Shown here piece after piece: positions 34,027-42,430 of a DNA stretch of 64,000 bases. How positions within the stretch are numbered: the first letter of the stretch is position 1; each line of letters starts with the position of its first letter. The stretch is from Cyanosarcina radialis HA8281-LM2 (lineage in GTDB: Bacteria; Cyanobacteriota; Cyanobacteriia; Cyanobacteriales; CCAP-1448), in assembly GCA_019359615.1 (NCBI GenBank), contig JAHHHA010000002.1:1-64000 (forward strand). The letters are read 5' to 3'. The notes under the pieces are model-generated. The model saw only the letters and a program-made list of their open reading frames with translations, was not told the origin of the DNA and made no database searches. A program made the translations under genes and the position numbers.

Positions 34027-34506
34027 TCAACGACCTACATTAGTTTCGCGATCGCGTAAATGTTGGATCAGCGGAGCGCAGCGGTAAACCATAGCCGCAC
34101 GGCTATCTACGCCGAGTTTCGCAAATATTCGGCTCAAGTAAGTAGCAACCGTACACTCGCCGATGCCAAGCTGATTGGCAATTTGTTTGTTAACCCGTCC
34201 CAAGGCTACGAGAGTAGCAATTTGCTGTTCCCGTTTGGTCAATCGCTTAGCGATATCTGGTGGCGATTCTGGGGGAATTGCGATCGACTCTGCTAGTAGG
34301 CAAATGCGCTCGCCTACTTGAAAGCGCACAATTTCCCGCACCTCTAACTCAGATGGAAATAATAAACCGACAGCAGACAAGATTTTATCTCGATCTAGTT
34401 CGATTCCATCTCTCAGACTTAATATAAAGTAATGCCGATTTTGTAGATCTAGTTCACCAATTAACTCGTATAAAGAAGTATTATCTTGCATTGCGATCGT
34501 CACCAT
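34027..34506 (-). CDS. LuxR-type HTH transcription regulator
   Basis: A 159-residue protein. The C-terminal HTH (about 88-145) is clear: LTKREQQIATLVALGRVNKQIANQLGIGECTVATYLSRIFAKLGVDSRAAMVY. The N-terminal 85 residues form a small domain that is not a receiver (no Asp pocket) and holds one Cys (ICLL). Two further Cys are in or after the HTH (GECTVA, YRCAP). Small cyanobacterial LuxR regulators such as PedR respond to redox through Cys, so a redox link is possible but not shown. A second start five codons in is possible. It lies 104 bp downstream of a short hydrophobic peptide gene. Confidence 0.85.
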   Translation of the reverse strand: MVTIAMQDNTSLYELIGELDLQNRHYFILSLRDGIELDRDKILSAVGLLFPSELEVREIVRFQVGERICLLAESIAIPPESPPDIAKRLTKREQQIATLVALGRVNKQIANQLGIGECTVATYLSRIFAKLGVDSRAAMVYRCAPLIQHLRDRETNVGR

Positions 34507-34609
34507 ATTTCGTTACTCAAATCAGAGATTTTTTCAAGTGTGGTAAAGATATCTCCAGCTTCAGAATTCGAGCGCCCATAGCGCCCTAAGTAAAGCTGAC
34601 TCGATCGAG

Positions 34610-34720
34610 CTATTGAGTAGTAGGACGATGAAGATAAAGTGACGCAGTTAAAATATTTGCAGATGCCAGAGACAGCGCTAAAGCAGAAGTTGCTAAAGCG
34701 TTACTGAGTTCGATCGCCAT
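34610..34720 (-). CDS. 36-residue hydrophobic small protein
   Basis: A short frame MAIELSNALATSALALSLAS... ending YLHRPTTQ-stop. It is preceded by a strong ribosome site AGGAG 10 bases before the ATG, which is better than most in this window. Residues 8-31 could form a small-residue-rich (Ala, Ser, Leu) membrane or amphipathic helix. It precedes the LuxR regulator on the same strand. I do not recognise the protein; candidates are a membrane microprotein, a leader peptide for the regulator, or a type I toxin-like peptide. Confidence 0.5.
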   Translation of the reverse strand: MAIELSNALATSALALSLASANILTASLYLHRPTTQ

Positions 34721-35149
34721 CTAATTTTTTCTCCTAAAAATTGGTTGTTTTTTCAATTGCGATCTAATTACTCGATCGCAAAATTTAATTTCCTTCAAGG
34801 GCTAATATCAAATCTGTTTCTTATACCCCCTCGATCGAAGTTCTCATCCCCACACTACATCCACCGACTCGATCGGGTACAATATAAGAGAGTTTTAGCA
34901 ACCGAATTTGTAAGATGCAAACTCTTTATCCCTGGTATAATCCGGTCAATAATCTCTAAATTTTTTGTTCAAAACTGTATTAAATTTAAACTATAAATTT
35001 AACAATCGTGGTATGAAAAGGTCAGAAAAAGTCATTATTTTTGGCAGAAAAAGTCGGAAAAAGTAGTTTGCTGAAGCTAGAGCGATGTAGAAAGCTAAGT
35101 TCAAAATGTTAAGTATATTTCTCTAACGAAAAAGTCGCAACAAAATTAA
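34721..35149. other. intergenic region without supported gene
   Basis: About 430 bp, AT-rich, between the small-peptide gene and the hairpins downstream of the secreted-protein gene. It has a tandem-like AAAAAGTC(G/A) motif near 35024-35065 and the -10-like TATAAT at 34938. No RNA gene or convincing ORF is seen. Confidence 0.4.
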
Positions 35150-35177
35150 GAGGAGCAAAGCCCTTTGCTTGCTCCTC
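35150..35177. terminator. hairpin, possible terminator
   Basis: A 9-bp stem GAGGAGCAA/TTGCTCCTC with a 10-base loop, beyond the stronger hairpin at 35207-35235 when read from the secreted-protein gene. No T-run on that side, so its role as terminator is weak. Confidence 0.4.
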
Positions 35178-35206
35178 GCGCGATCGCTATTAACAAAATT
35201 AACAAC

Positions 35207-35235
35207 TATCGCGGGCAGATTTTAGGCCCGCGATA
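35207..35235 (-). terminator. intrinsic terminator hairpin of the secreted-protein gene
   Basis: A perfect 10-bp stem TATCGCGGGC/GCCCGCGATA with a 9-base loop, 9 bases after the stop codon of the minus-strand gene at 35244. It is followed on that strand by GTTGTTAATTTTG, a weak T-rich stretch. Confidence 0.65.
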
Positions 35236-35243
35236 AAACTTAC

Positions 35244-35756
35244 CTATATGCAGGCTATAGACAAGGTAGAATCTCCAATCACCATATTCGGGGCGTTAGC
35301 ATCTGCTTTTCGACCTAAAAGACGAATAGTATGGGACGCGTTCGCCGCTAGAACGAAGGTATCGTTGGTAGATACCGGCCAGAAATTTGGATCGTTCACG
35401 CCCGATTGATCTCTCATCTCAATCGAACGCTCGGCTCGCCCATTGGTTACGGGATTACTGTTATTGGCTGTGACTGTGAACAGATAAGTTTGTCCGGCAT
35501 TGGCACCAGAGTTATTACCGTTAGGGTTTAGAGCTTCAAGGCTGCCAACTACCATACAGGTACGAGTTGTAGAACGAGCCGGAACGTTTAGCGCCAGCAG
35601 GGGTGTCCAGTTAGCACTGCTGAAGATCGTGATATTGCCATTCGTGCCAGTACCGAGAACCTGTGCGTTTGCCGCCAGGGGCATAGTAGCGAAGGAAGCC
35701 AATAGCGTGCCGCCGACAATCAGCTTCGATTTAATTCCGTAAACTAGGTTATTCAT
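35244..35756 (-). CDS. secreted protein of unknown function
   Basis: A 170-residue protein with a clear Sec signal peptide (KSKLIVGGTLLASFATMPLAANAQV, probable cut after NAQ or ANA). The mature part is about 138 residues, rich in Asn, Thr, Ser and Ala, with two Cys (TCMVVG and the last-but-one residue), consistent with a disulfide-linked beta-sandwich. SD-like AGGAGACTT precedes the ATG. I do not recognise a family. It resembles small surface or fimbria-like proteins in composition only. Confidence 0.7.
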   Translation of the reverse strand: MNNLVYGIKSKLIVGGTLLASFATMPLAANAQVLGTGTNGNITIFSSANWTPLLALNVPARSTTRTCMVVGSLEALNPNGNNSGANAGQTYLFTVTANNSNPVTNGRAERSIEMRDQSGVNDPNFWPVSTNDTFVLAANASHTIRLLGRKADANAPNMVIGDSTLSIACI

Positions 35757-35934
35757 TGCAAGTCTCCTTGGTTGGAAGTTAATGAATCCAAGGTAGCCGC
35801 ACTATTTATTCAAACGACAGTCAGATAATCTATGTAGTGTAAGTTGAGTCATCTATTTGCAGGACAAAGACAGTCATAGACTGCTCGCCGCAACCATGTC
35901 CTAAAATTAAGAAAATGTATGTGAAATAACCGAT

Positions 35935-36159
35935 ATGGATAGAATCTCGGTGAACTCTCAAATTCACTTTGGTAAACCCTGCATAACGGGTACGCGGATT
36001 ACCGTTCAGAGCGTGCTTGAGTTGCTGAACGAAGGACTTTCGTTCCAATCGATTATCCAAGATTACTACCCCGAACTACAAGTTGACGATATTCGTGCTT
36101 GCCTGCGATATGCCATAGCGCTAGTAGCATCTGAGGATATCCAACTAGTCTCGGCTTAA
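35935..36159 (+). CDS. DUF433 antitoxin-like protein
   Basis: A 74-residue protein with the DUF433 pattern: INSQ-like start, HFGKPCITGTRITVQSVLELLNEGLSFQSIIQDYYPELQVDDIRACLRYA. DUF433 proteins carry an HTH and pair with DUF5615 PIN-like proteins as VapBC-type modules. The partner starts two bases after the stop codon, so the two are co-translated. The likely role is toxin neutralisation and autorepression. Confidence 0.9.
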   Translation: MDRISVNSQIHFGKPCITGTRITVQSVLELLNEGLSFQSIIQDYYPELQVDDIRACLRYAIALVASEDIQLVSA

Positions 36160-36161
36160 CC

Positions 36162-36521
36162 ATGCGATTCTTACTAGACCAAGATGTGTATGCCCTGACA
36201 GCAAGATTTTTGATTGAATCCGGTCATGATGTAGTTCTTGTTTCCCAGATTGGTCTTTCGCAAGCTCCTGACGAAGAAATACTCAGTGTTGCACAAGAGG
36301 AGAATCGCATTCTGGTCACGCGAGATCGAGATTATGGAAATCTGGTTTTTGTCAGAGCCATGGGATCTGGAGTAATCTACCTTCGCATTCTGCCCAACAC
36401 GGTAAATGTAGTCCACAATGAACTGACGCGAGTTTTGACAACTTACTCGGAAATAGATCTGGTAAGAGCTTTTGTGGTTGTAGAGCCTGACGGACATAGG
36501 CTCAGACGACCGCCTTTGTGA
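36162..36521 (+). CDS. DUF5615 PIN-like toxin
   Basis: A 119-residue PIN-like protein. MRFLLDQDVYALTARFLIESGHDVV gives the first acidic residue (LDQD), AQEENRILVTRDRDYGNLVF gives the central Asp pair, and LVRAFVVVEPDGHRLR ends the fold. Members are thought to be RNases paired with DUF433 proteins. It directly follows its antitoxin gene. Catalytic activity is inferred from the retained acidic residues. Confidence 0.88.
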   Translation: MRFLLDQDVYALTARFLIESGHDVVLVSQIGLSQAPDEEILSVAQEENRILVTRDRDYGNLVFVRAMGSGVIYLRILPNTVNVVHNELTRVLTTYSEIDLVRAFVVVEPDGHRLRRPPL

Positions 36522-36562
36522 GATCCCGATCTTGAGAGCTATTAAAATATCAAAAATTACCC

Positions 36563-38815
36563 ATGCCGAACATTCCCCAACTTCTGGCTGAAGAACTCGA
36601 CCTCAAACTATCTCAGATCCAAAATGCCCTAGATCTTTTTGCCGAAGGCTCGACGATTCCCTTCGTAGCCCGTTACCGCAAAGAACGAACTGGAGGCATG
36701 GATGAAATTCAACTTCGCACCCTCAGCGATCGCTTTACCTACTTAACCGAACTAGAAGCACGCAAGCAAGTAATTATAGAATCGATCGCCTCCCAAGACA
36801 AACTTACCGACGAACTGAAAGCTAAAATCGAATCTTGCTGGCAAAAAACCGAACTCGAAGATCTCTATCTGCCCTACAAACCCAAGCGTCGGACGCGAGC
36901 TACCATTGCCAAAGAAAAAGGTTTAGAACCTCTAGCAGAATTTATTAAATCTCTGAACCAACCTGCCGCTCAGCCCGTATCTTTAGAAGCGGAAGCTGCC
37001 AAATACATTGCTGAAGAAAAGGGCGTTAAAACCTCAGAAGAAGCCCTTAAAGGTGCGGCGGATATTCTGGCAGAAGCCGTATCGGAAAAAGCCGAATTGC
37101 GAGCCTATTTGCGAGATTACTTACTGGAAGAAGGGTTATTAGTCTCTCGCATCAAAGACGATTATCCCGAAGGCACTACTAAGTTTGAAATGTATCGGCA
37201 ATATCAGATTAAAGTCAAAGATATTGCGCCGCATAATTTACTAGCCCTATTTCGAGGCGAGTCAGAAGGAGTAGTGAGTTTCGATATTTCCTTCGACGAT
37301 CTAGTAGTAATGTCTTACTTAGAATCCAAGGAAATTAAAACTAAAGTTCCGGCGGTTCGCAATTTTTACCAAGAAATGCTCAAAGACGCTTTCAATCGGC
37401 TGATAAAATCTTCTTTAATTAACGAGATTCGTTCTGACAAGAAAGAATATGCCGATCTGGAATCGATTAAAACCTTTGAAACTAATTTGCGCGAGTTGTT
37501 ATTATCGGCTCCAGCCGGAATGAAACCAACTCTAGCGATCGATCCAGGGTTTAGGACTGGTTGTAAGGTATCGGCGCTGTCAGAAACTGGCAAGTTTTTA
37601 GAATATCAAACTATCTTTCCCCATCAAGCAGAAGGGCAGAGAATTCAAGCTGCCAGTACGATTAAAAATCTAATTGAGAAATACAAAATCGAACTTATTG
37701 CGATCGGCAACGGTACAGCTTCCCGCGAAACCGACGAGTTTGTAGCGGCAGTATTAAAGGCAATCGAACGCAAGCCGATTAAAGTTATCGTCAACGAATC
37801 GGGCGCTTCTATTTACTCAGCTTCAGATGTAGCGATCGCGGAATTTCCCGATTTAGATGTTACTATCAGAGGGGCAATTAGCATCGGACGGCGCTTGCAA
37901 GATCCTCTAGCCGAACTCGTGAAAATCGACCCGAAATCGATCGGCGTAGGACAGTATCAGCACGATGTTGACCAAAAGTTGCTGAAAAAGAAACTAGATG
38001 AAACCGTAGAAAGTTGCGTCAACTACGTGGGAGTCGATCTAAATACTGCTTCTAAAGAACTGCTCACATTTGTTTCTGGAATTACGCCAACGATTGCCAA
38101 AAATATTATCGGCTATCGCAACGAAAACGGGGCGTTTAAAAACCGTCGCCAACTGATGAAAGTGGCAAAACTAGGAGCAAAAACGTTTGAACAAGCGGCT
38201 GGTTTTTTGAGAATTAGAGGTGGGAATCAGCCTTTAGATAATACCGCCGTTCACCCAGAAAGCTATTCTGTAGTAGAAGCGATCGCCTCCGATCTCAACG
38301 TCCCTTTAGATCGAATTTCTCAGTCTCCGCAGCAACTAAAATCGATCGACTTGAAGAAATATATTACCGATACAGTCGGACTGCCAACCCTGCGAGATAT
38401 CGTCAGCGAACTAGAAAAACCAGGTAGAGATCCGCGTGCTGAATTTAAATATGCCACCTTCAAAGAAGGGATTAAAGAGATTAAAGATCTAACCGTGGGG
38501 ATGGAATTAGAAGGAATTGTGACTAACGTGGCTAACTTCGGGGCCTTTGTCGATATCGGCGTGCATCAAGACGGTTTAATCCATATTTCTCAACTAGCCG
38601 ATCGATTTGTTGACGATCCTAAGAAAATCGTCAAAGTAGGGCAGGTAGTGAAAGTGCGAGTTTTAGAAGTGAACGAACAACTGCGACGTATCAGTTTGTC
38701 GATGAAATCGGGAGAAGCAACTAGTAGCGATCGCACTGTCAAAAAACCTGCTAAAAGCGATCGACAAAAACCTTATACTCTCGAAGATTTGAAAACCAAA
38801 TTTGGTAATAGGTAA
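36563..38815 (+). CDS. tex: Tex-family RNA-binding transcription accessory protein
   Basis: A 750-residue protein with the full Tex layout: N-terminal HTH-helical domain (SQIQNALDLFAEGSTIPFVARYRKERTGGMDE), YqgF/RNase H-like domain from about residue 318 (PTLAIDPGFRTGCKVSAL), helix-hairpin-helix repeats near 494-530 (FVSGITPTIAKNIIGYRNENGAF) and a C-terminal S1 domain near 646-715 (LEGIVTNVANFGAFVDIGVHQDGLIHISQL). It binds nucleic acid and is linked to transcription and RNA turnover; eukaryotic Spt6 is a relative. It follows the DUF433/DUF5615 pair by 41 bp and has a Lys-rich tail. Confidence 0.95.
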   Translation: MPNIPQLLAEELDLKLSQIQNALDLFAEGSTIPFVARYRKERTGGMDEIQLRTLSDRFTYLTELEARKQVIIESIASQDKLTDELKAKIESCWQKTELEDLYLPYKPKRRTRATIAKEKGLEPLAEFIKSLNQPAAQPVSLEAEAAKYIAEEKGVKTSEEALKGAADILAEAVSEKAELRAYLRDYLLEEGLLVSRIKDDYPEGTTKFEMYRQYQIKVKDIAPHNLLALFRGESEGVVSFDISFDDLVVMSYLESKEIKTKVPAVRNFYQEMLKDAFNRLIKSSLINEIRSDKKEYADLESIKTFETNLRELLLSAPAGMKPTLAIDPGFRTGCKVSALSETGKFLEYQTIFPHQAEGQRIQAASTIKNLIEKYKIELIAIGNGTASRETDEFVAAVLKAIERKPIKVIVNESGASIYSASDVAIAEFPDLDVTIRGAISIGRRLQDPLAELVKIDPKSIGVGQYQHDVDQKLLKKKLDETVESCVNYVGVDLNTASKELLTFVSGITPTIAKNIIGYRNENGAFKNRRQLMKVAKLGAKTFEQAAGFLRIRGGNQPLDNTAVHPESYSVVEAIASDLNVPLDRISQSPQQLKSIDLKKYITDTVGLPTLRDIVSELEKPGRDPRAEFKYATFKEGIKEIKDLTVGMELEGIVTNVANFGAFVDIGVHQDGLIHISQLADRFVDDPKKIVKVGQVVKVRVLEVNEQLRRISLSMKSGEATSSDRTVKKPAKSDRQKPYTLEDLKTKFGNR

Positions 38816-38862
38816 AAGGGTATGGGGCGCGGATTTAGGATAACGCCTGCTGCACAATGCTG

Positions 38863-38988
38863 GCCCTCACCCCAGCCCTCTCCCCCAGGAGAGGGAGCAA
38901 GAGGGAGACGAGAGAGGAAAGGCTAGACCAAGAAGGGAAGCTATAGTCAAAGTCCCTCTCCCACGGGAGAGGGATTTAGGGTGAGGGC
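38863..38988. repeat. MITE-like element with GCCCTCACCC ends, copy B (inverted)
   Basis: A 126-bp inverted and shortened copy of the element at 11882-12024, with both terminal hairpins kept and a diverged middle. It lies between convergent tex and the HTH-protein gene. Confidence 0.75.
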
Positions 38989-39007
38989 GAAATCTGTATG
39001 GTAGCCC

Positions 39008-39946
39008 CTAAAGAGAGTAAATCTGTCCGTCGATCAGCAATCGGGTAATGCCTTTAGCTTGCAGATAAGAGCGGGTTTTGTGCAACATCTTTCCATCGGG
39101 AACCTTAATTACTTTCTGCGATCGATTAGAAAATCGCAAAGCAATGCGGTGATTGTGGAAAACAGGTAAGGTTTTCTGCTGAATTTCTGTCGATGGAATA
39201 TTGCCTAAATCGCTAAATTCTTTCAGCGGCTTGACTATCAATTCAGCCGATTTATCGACCACCAAATAACACAATTTAGGCAGCGAGGATTCAGACAGTG
39301 GCAAGACTTCGATATTAGCCCCTGCTTCTGCCAGCAATCTCGGTCTGGAAACCGGAAAATCGGGGTAGGAATTTTCTTCGTCCCAGTCTTCATCTTCGAG
39401 ATCTTCTAAGTCGTCGTCATCATCATCATCGTCATCGTCGTCGTCCTCGTCATCGATATCGATCGAATCTTCGCCCAGCATCTCCTGTATAACCCTGACT
39501 TCCGGCTGAGGAGAAACTTCAGGTTTAGCGATCGCTTCGGCAGTAATTTCCTCTCTTACTTCGTCAATTTCTGGCGGCGATACAATCGCTGGGATCTCCA
39601 AGGGGGCTGGCTTGCTTGTTGGTTTAGTTGCACTCGATCGACGTTTGGCTTTTTCTGGCTTCGGCTTGACAGAAACTGATGGGGCAGGCTGGCTATTAAC
39701 TTCGGTTAACTCTAACTGCTCGACTTCCGGTCCGACAGATTCAGATCCCTTGCCCAAAGCCAGAGCGCGTTTTTTTTCGATCAACCGCTCGTATTCCTCT
39801 GCCGACAAAGTGTTTTTGAGGAATCGGCTAATGGTCGAACTGCTGACCTCATAAAGCTCGGCCAGCTTTGATGTCGTCGCTGGTGAGTGGCGATATGAGT
39901 TGATAATATTTTGCTTGTCTGCTTCAGAGAGTTTTCTAGGACTCAC
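39008..39946 (-). CDS. HTH protein with poly-Asp tract
   Basis: A 312-residue protein. Residues 1-58 (SEADKQNIINSYRHSPATTSKLAELYEVSSSTISRFLKNTL) form a transposase-like/homeodomain-type HTH. A low-complexity Pro/Lys/Glu middle follows, then an acidic run (about 12 Asp, coded by GAT/GAC, near 39411-39455) and a conserved-looking C-terminal domain (LCYLVVDKSAELIVKPLKEF...IALRFSNRSQKVIKVPDGKML). It has no catalytic DDE residues, so it is a DNA-binding regulator or structural protein rather than a transposase. It is divergent from the MFS gene. The family is seen in cyanobacteria but its role is not known to me. Confidence 0.7.
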   Translation of the reverse strand: MSPRKLSEADKQNIINSYRHSPATTSKLAELYEVSSSTISRFLKNTLSAEEYERLIEKKRALALGKGSESVGPEVEQLELTEVNSQPAPSVSVKPKPEKAKRRSSATKPTSKPAPLEIPAIVSPPEIDEVREEITAEAIAKPEVSPQPEVRVIQEMLGEDSIDIDDEDDDDDDDDDDDDLEDLEDEDWDEENSYPDFPVSRPRLLAEAGANIEVLPLSESSLPKLCYLVVDKSAELIVKPLKEFSDLGNIPSTEIQQKTLPVFHNHRIALRFSNRSQKVIKVPDGKMLHKTRSYLQAKGITRLLIDGQIYSL

Positions 39947-40245
39947 GGATCTCCACCATTAACCTAACGACAGCCCTGCGACTGCTACCCTATCTGCCCA
40001 AATTAGGAAACAGGCTACCTCAACAGCTTATCGCATTTTAGCCAGCAGCCATTAACGAGCGATCGAGACTCAAACAGCTATAATTTTAGTTTTAATTTTT
40101 GTTTCAATAAGTTTAGAAGTATATCTGATTCCGGAAAGCTATTAATAATGCGTTGGTATTTAAAGTTATTTACCTCTCTCATAACTTGAGGAAGACGACG
40201 TACTAGCCGTGAATTTGTAAAATTTGGCTCAATTGAGCCTTAAGC

Positions 40246-41745
40246 GTGAGGAATTTAGTGATTTTTAGTCCATCCCCACCAAACTTGGAATCGACCGCAA
40301 TTGACGCGCCATCTCCTGAGTTATTGGAGAAACTGGCAACAACTGATGGGTCTTTATCCAAACTGACCAAACCAGAGATTCGCTCCAGCCTCAAAGCATC
40401 GACTTGGGATGGCGTGTTCGCGGCCGTTTTTTCCAGCATTACTGGGGGAGTGTTGCTCAGCAATTTTCTCCTAGATCTGGGGGCTAATGCTATGGAAATC
40501 GGGCTGTTGTCTTCGATTCCCATGCTGGCGAATTTTTTGCAACCAGTCGGGGCCTATATCTCAGAGCAAACCAACAGCCGTCACTGGTACAGCTTGTGGA
40601 TTTTTGCCCCGTCGCGATCGCTTTGGCTGGCTTTAGTCGTGGGGATTGCGTGGCAGTGCTGGCATCAGGTTGACGGGCATCAGCTAATAATTTGGACGAT
40701 CGCGATCCTCTCGGTCAGCCATCTGATGGGGGCTTTGGGCAGCGCTTCTTGGCTGAGTTGGATGGCGGCTTTAGTTCCTCCCAGATTGCGGGGGCGATAT
40801 TTTGGCATTCGCAACATCGCTACTAACTTAACTAATTTGATCGGCGTACCCTTGCTGGGGATAGCTGTTGCCGCTTGGCCGGGTGGCAAGGTCGAGGGCT
40901 ACGGCGCGATTTTGTTGCTGGGGGTAATCGCTGGCATTGTTAGCTTATGCTTTCAGTTCTTCATGACAGACGTGAATCCGAAAGAAGAGAGGGAGAGAGG
41001 GAGAGAGGGGGAAGAGAGCGAAGAGGGGAGACACGGAGAGGGGAGAGGGGAGAATCATTCACTCAACACTCAACACTCAACACTTCACACTTCCTACAGC
41101 ACTCCACACTTCGGAGAGGGGGAGTTAGCTAATTTTTTGAAGTTTTTGCTCTACTTCGGCCTGTGGATGTTTGCGGTGAACGTCAGCAGTCCTTTCTTCA
41201 ATCTCTATATGCTGGATAATCTGGCCATAGATATTAGATGGGTGACGATCTACACTAGCTTGAACGCTGGGGCTAGCTTGCTGATGCTGGTGGTGTGGGG
41301 CAAGTTGGCAGACAGAATCGGCAATCGTCCCTTGTTAGTCTTGGTAGGGATACTAGTAGCCCTGACCCCTTTAATGTGGTTGGGATCTGGCAATAACCCG
41401 ATCTACCTTTGGGTGTGGTTTCCCTTGCTGCACTTGTTGACGGGTGGGGCGGGAATCGCGATCGATCTGTGCGGCAATAACTTGCAAATGGCGGTAGCAC
41501 CAGAACGCCATCAAGCTACTTACTTTGGCATCACCGCAGCGGTGGCTGGCTTGAGCGGGGCGCTGGGAACCACCGCTGGCGGCTTTCTGGCCCAATTTGC
41601 CGATTACGGTGGCTTGCCAGGGATATTTGCCCTCTCAGCCGTGCTGCGATTGGTAGCCTTGTTGCCATTAGTTTTCGTGCAGGAGAAACGCAGTCAACCG
41701 TTACGCGATACGCTGCGATCGCTCGTCGGTCGATCTGCCAAGTAA
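40246..41745 (+). CDS. MFS transporter with repeat-derived central loop
   Basis: A 499-residue, 12-helix transporter of the major facilitator superfamily from a GTG start. FSSITGGVLLSNFLLDLGANAMEIGLLSSIPMLANFLQPVGAYISEQTNSRHW covers TM1-2 and the motif-A loop. Between TM6 and TM7, residues about 245-295 are polar and repetitive (KEERERGREGEESEEG, then LNTQHSTLH), coded by GAGAGAGG and CAACACT tandem repeats like those of intergenic DNA. The insertion is in frame in the cytoplasmic loop, where length is tolerated. The substrate is not indicated; relatives include sugar and drug exporters. Confidence 0.85.
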   Translation: MRNLVIFSPSPPNLESTAIDAPSPELLEKLATTDGSLSKLTKPEIRSSLKASTWDGVFAAVFSSITGGVLLSNFLLDLGANAMEIGLLSSIPMLANFLQPVGAYISEQTNSRHWYSLWIFAPSRSLWLALVVGIAWQCWHQVDGHQLIIWTIAILSVSHLMGALGSASWLSWMAALVPPRLRGRYFGIRNIATNLTNLIGVPLLGIAVAAWPGGKVEGYGAILLLGVIAGIVSLCFQFFMTDVNPKEERERGREGEESEEGRHGEGRGENHSLNTQHSTLHTSYSTPHFGEGELANFLKFLLYFGLWMFAVNVSSPFFNLYMLDNLAIDIRWVTIYTSLNAGASLLMLVVWGKLADRIGNRPLLVLVGILVALTPLMWLGSGNNPIYLWVWFPLLHLLTGGAGIAIDLCGNNLQMAVAPERHQATYFGITAAVAGLSGALGTTAGGFLAQFADYGGLPGIFALSAVLRLVALLPLVFVQEKRSQPLRDTLRSLVGRSAK

Positions 41746-41977
41746 TACTTTTTTCGGCAATACTTCCCCCAACTCGTTGCCAAGAGCAATACGTGCTACG
41801 CACAGGCTGCGACAACGCTTGTTGCTGGCTCTTGGCGGCATAGTTTTTAAAATTTTGAAGAAATGTATGCGAATTAATACATTTAGCGATCGATTAAAAG
41901 TATTTTTCGCCGACGATCGGATACTAGAGCCATAGATCGCCCAGTCAACTAGAATTTCACCTATCGCTGTCCTCTAC

Positions 41978-42430
41978 ATGAAAATCGCGAACCATAAATT
42001 CTTGCAAGGTGTTAAAGCTATTACCCTTGTTGCTGTTGCTAGCTTCCCTCTGGGACTGAACTGTCAAAATCTGCCTCCTGCTGTTGCCATTCTTCCCAAG
42101 ATCGAGGTTGAGCAAGCCGACATCCGACAGGTCGAACTGGGCGTATGGGAAGGAGTAGTCGATCTGAGCGACGAAAAAACTACCCTCAAACAAGTTAAGG
42201 GCAACAAAAAAGTCTTAGTAGCTTCTTTGTTGGGCAACGGTACTAACGTTACCGCTACGATCGCAGCCAGACTCTATAAAAATAAAATATTACGCGCCAA
42301 TGGTGGCAACAACTTTGCCTCCCTATCTTTGCGCTGGCGGATTACTAACAATACTGGAGCCACTTTGGGAGAAGCGACAGCGGGCAACCCCACAGGAATG
42401 TGGAAAGACAGGTGCTTCTGGGAGAAATGA
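41978..42430 (+). CDS. N-terminal part of a secreted NHL-propeller protein (frameshifted)
   Basis: A 150-residue frame starting with a signal peptide (KFLQGVKAITLVAVASFPLGLN) followed by a beta-rich domain (VEQADIRQVELGVWEGVVDLSD...LRWRITNNTGATLGEATAGNPTG). It ends at 42430 while the next frame (42300-43778) carries on with matching content: the two frames would join around 42395-42428, for example by removing one A from the AAA just before the TGA. It is read here as the 5' half of one gene broken by a one-base shift or a sequence error. Confidence 0.6.
   Translation: MKIANHKFLQGVKAITLVAVASFPLGLNCQNLPPAVAILPKIEVEQADIRQVELGVWEGVVDLSDEKTTLKQVKGNKKVLVASLLGNGTNVTATIAARLYKNKILRANGGNNFASLSLRWRITNNTGATLGEATAGNPTGMWKDRCFWEK

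Noticed and set aside
34745-34996. Plus-strand 83-codon open frame in an AT-rich gap
   Set aside because: It has no ribosome site, no recognisable motif and composition like the surrounding non-coding DNA.
39008-39946. Transposase call for the HTH protein
   Set aside because: Only the HTH resembles transposases; no DDE residues, inverted repeats or second ORF are present.
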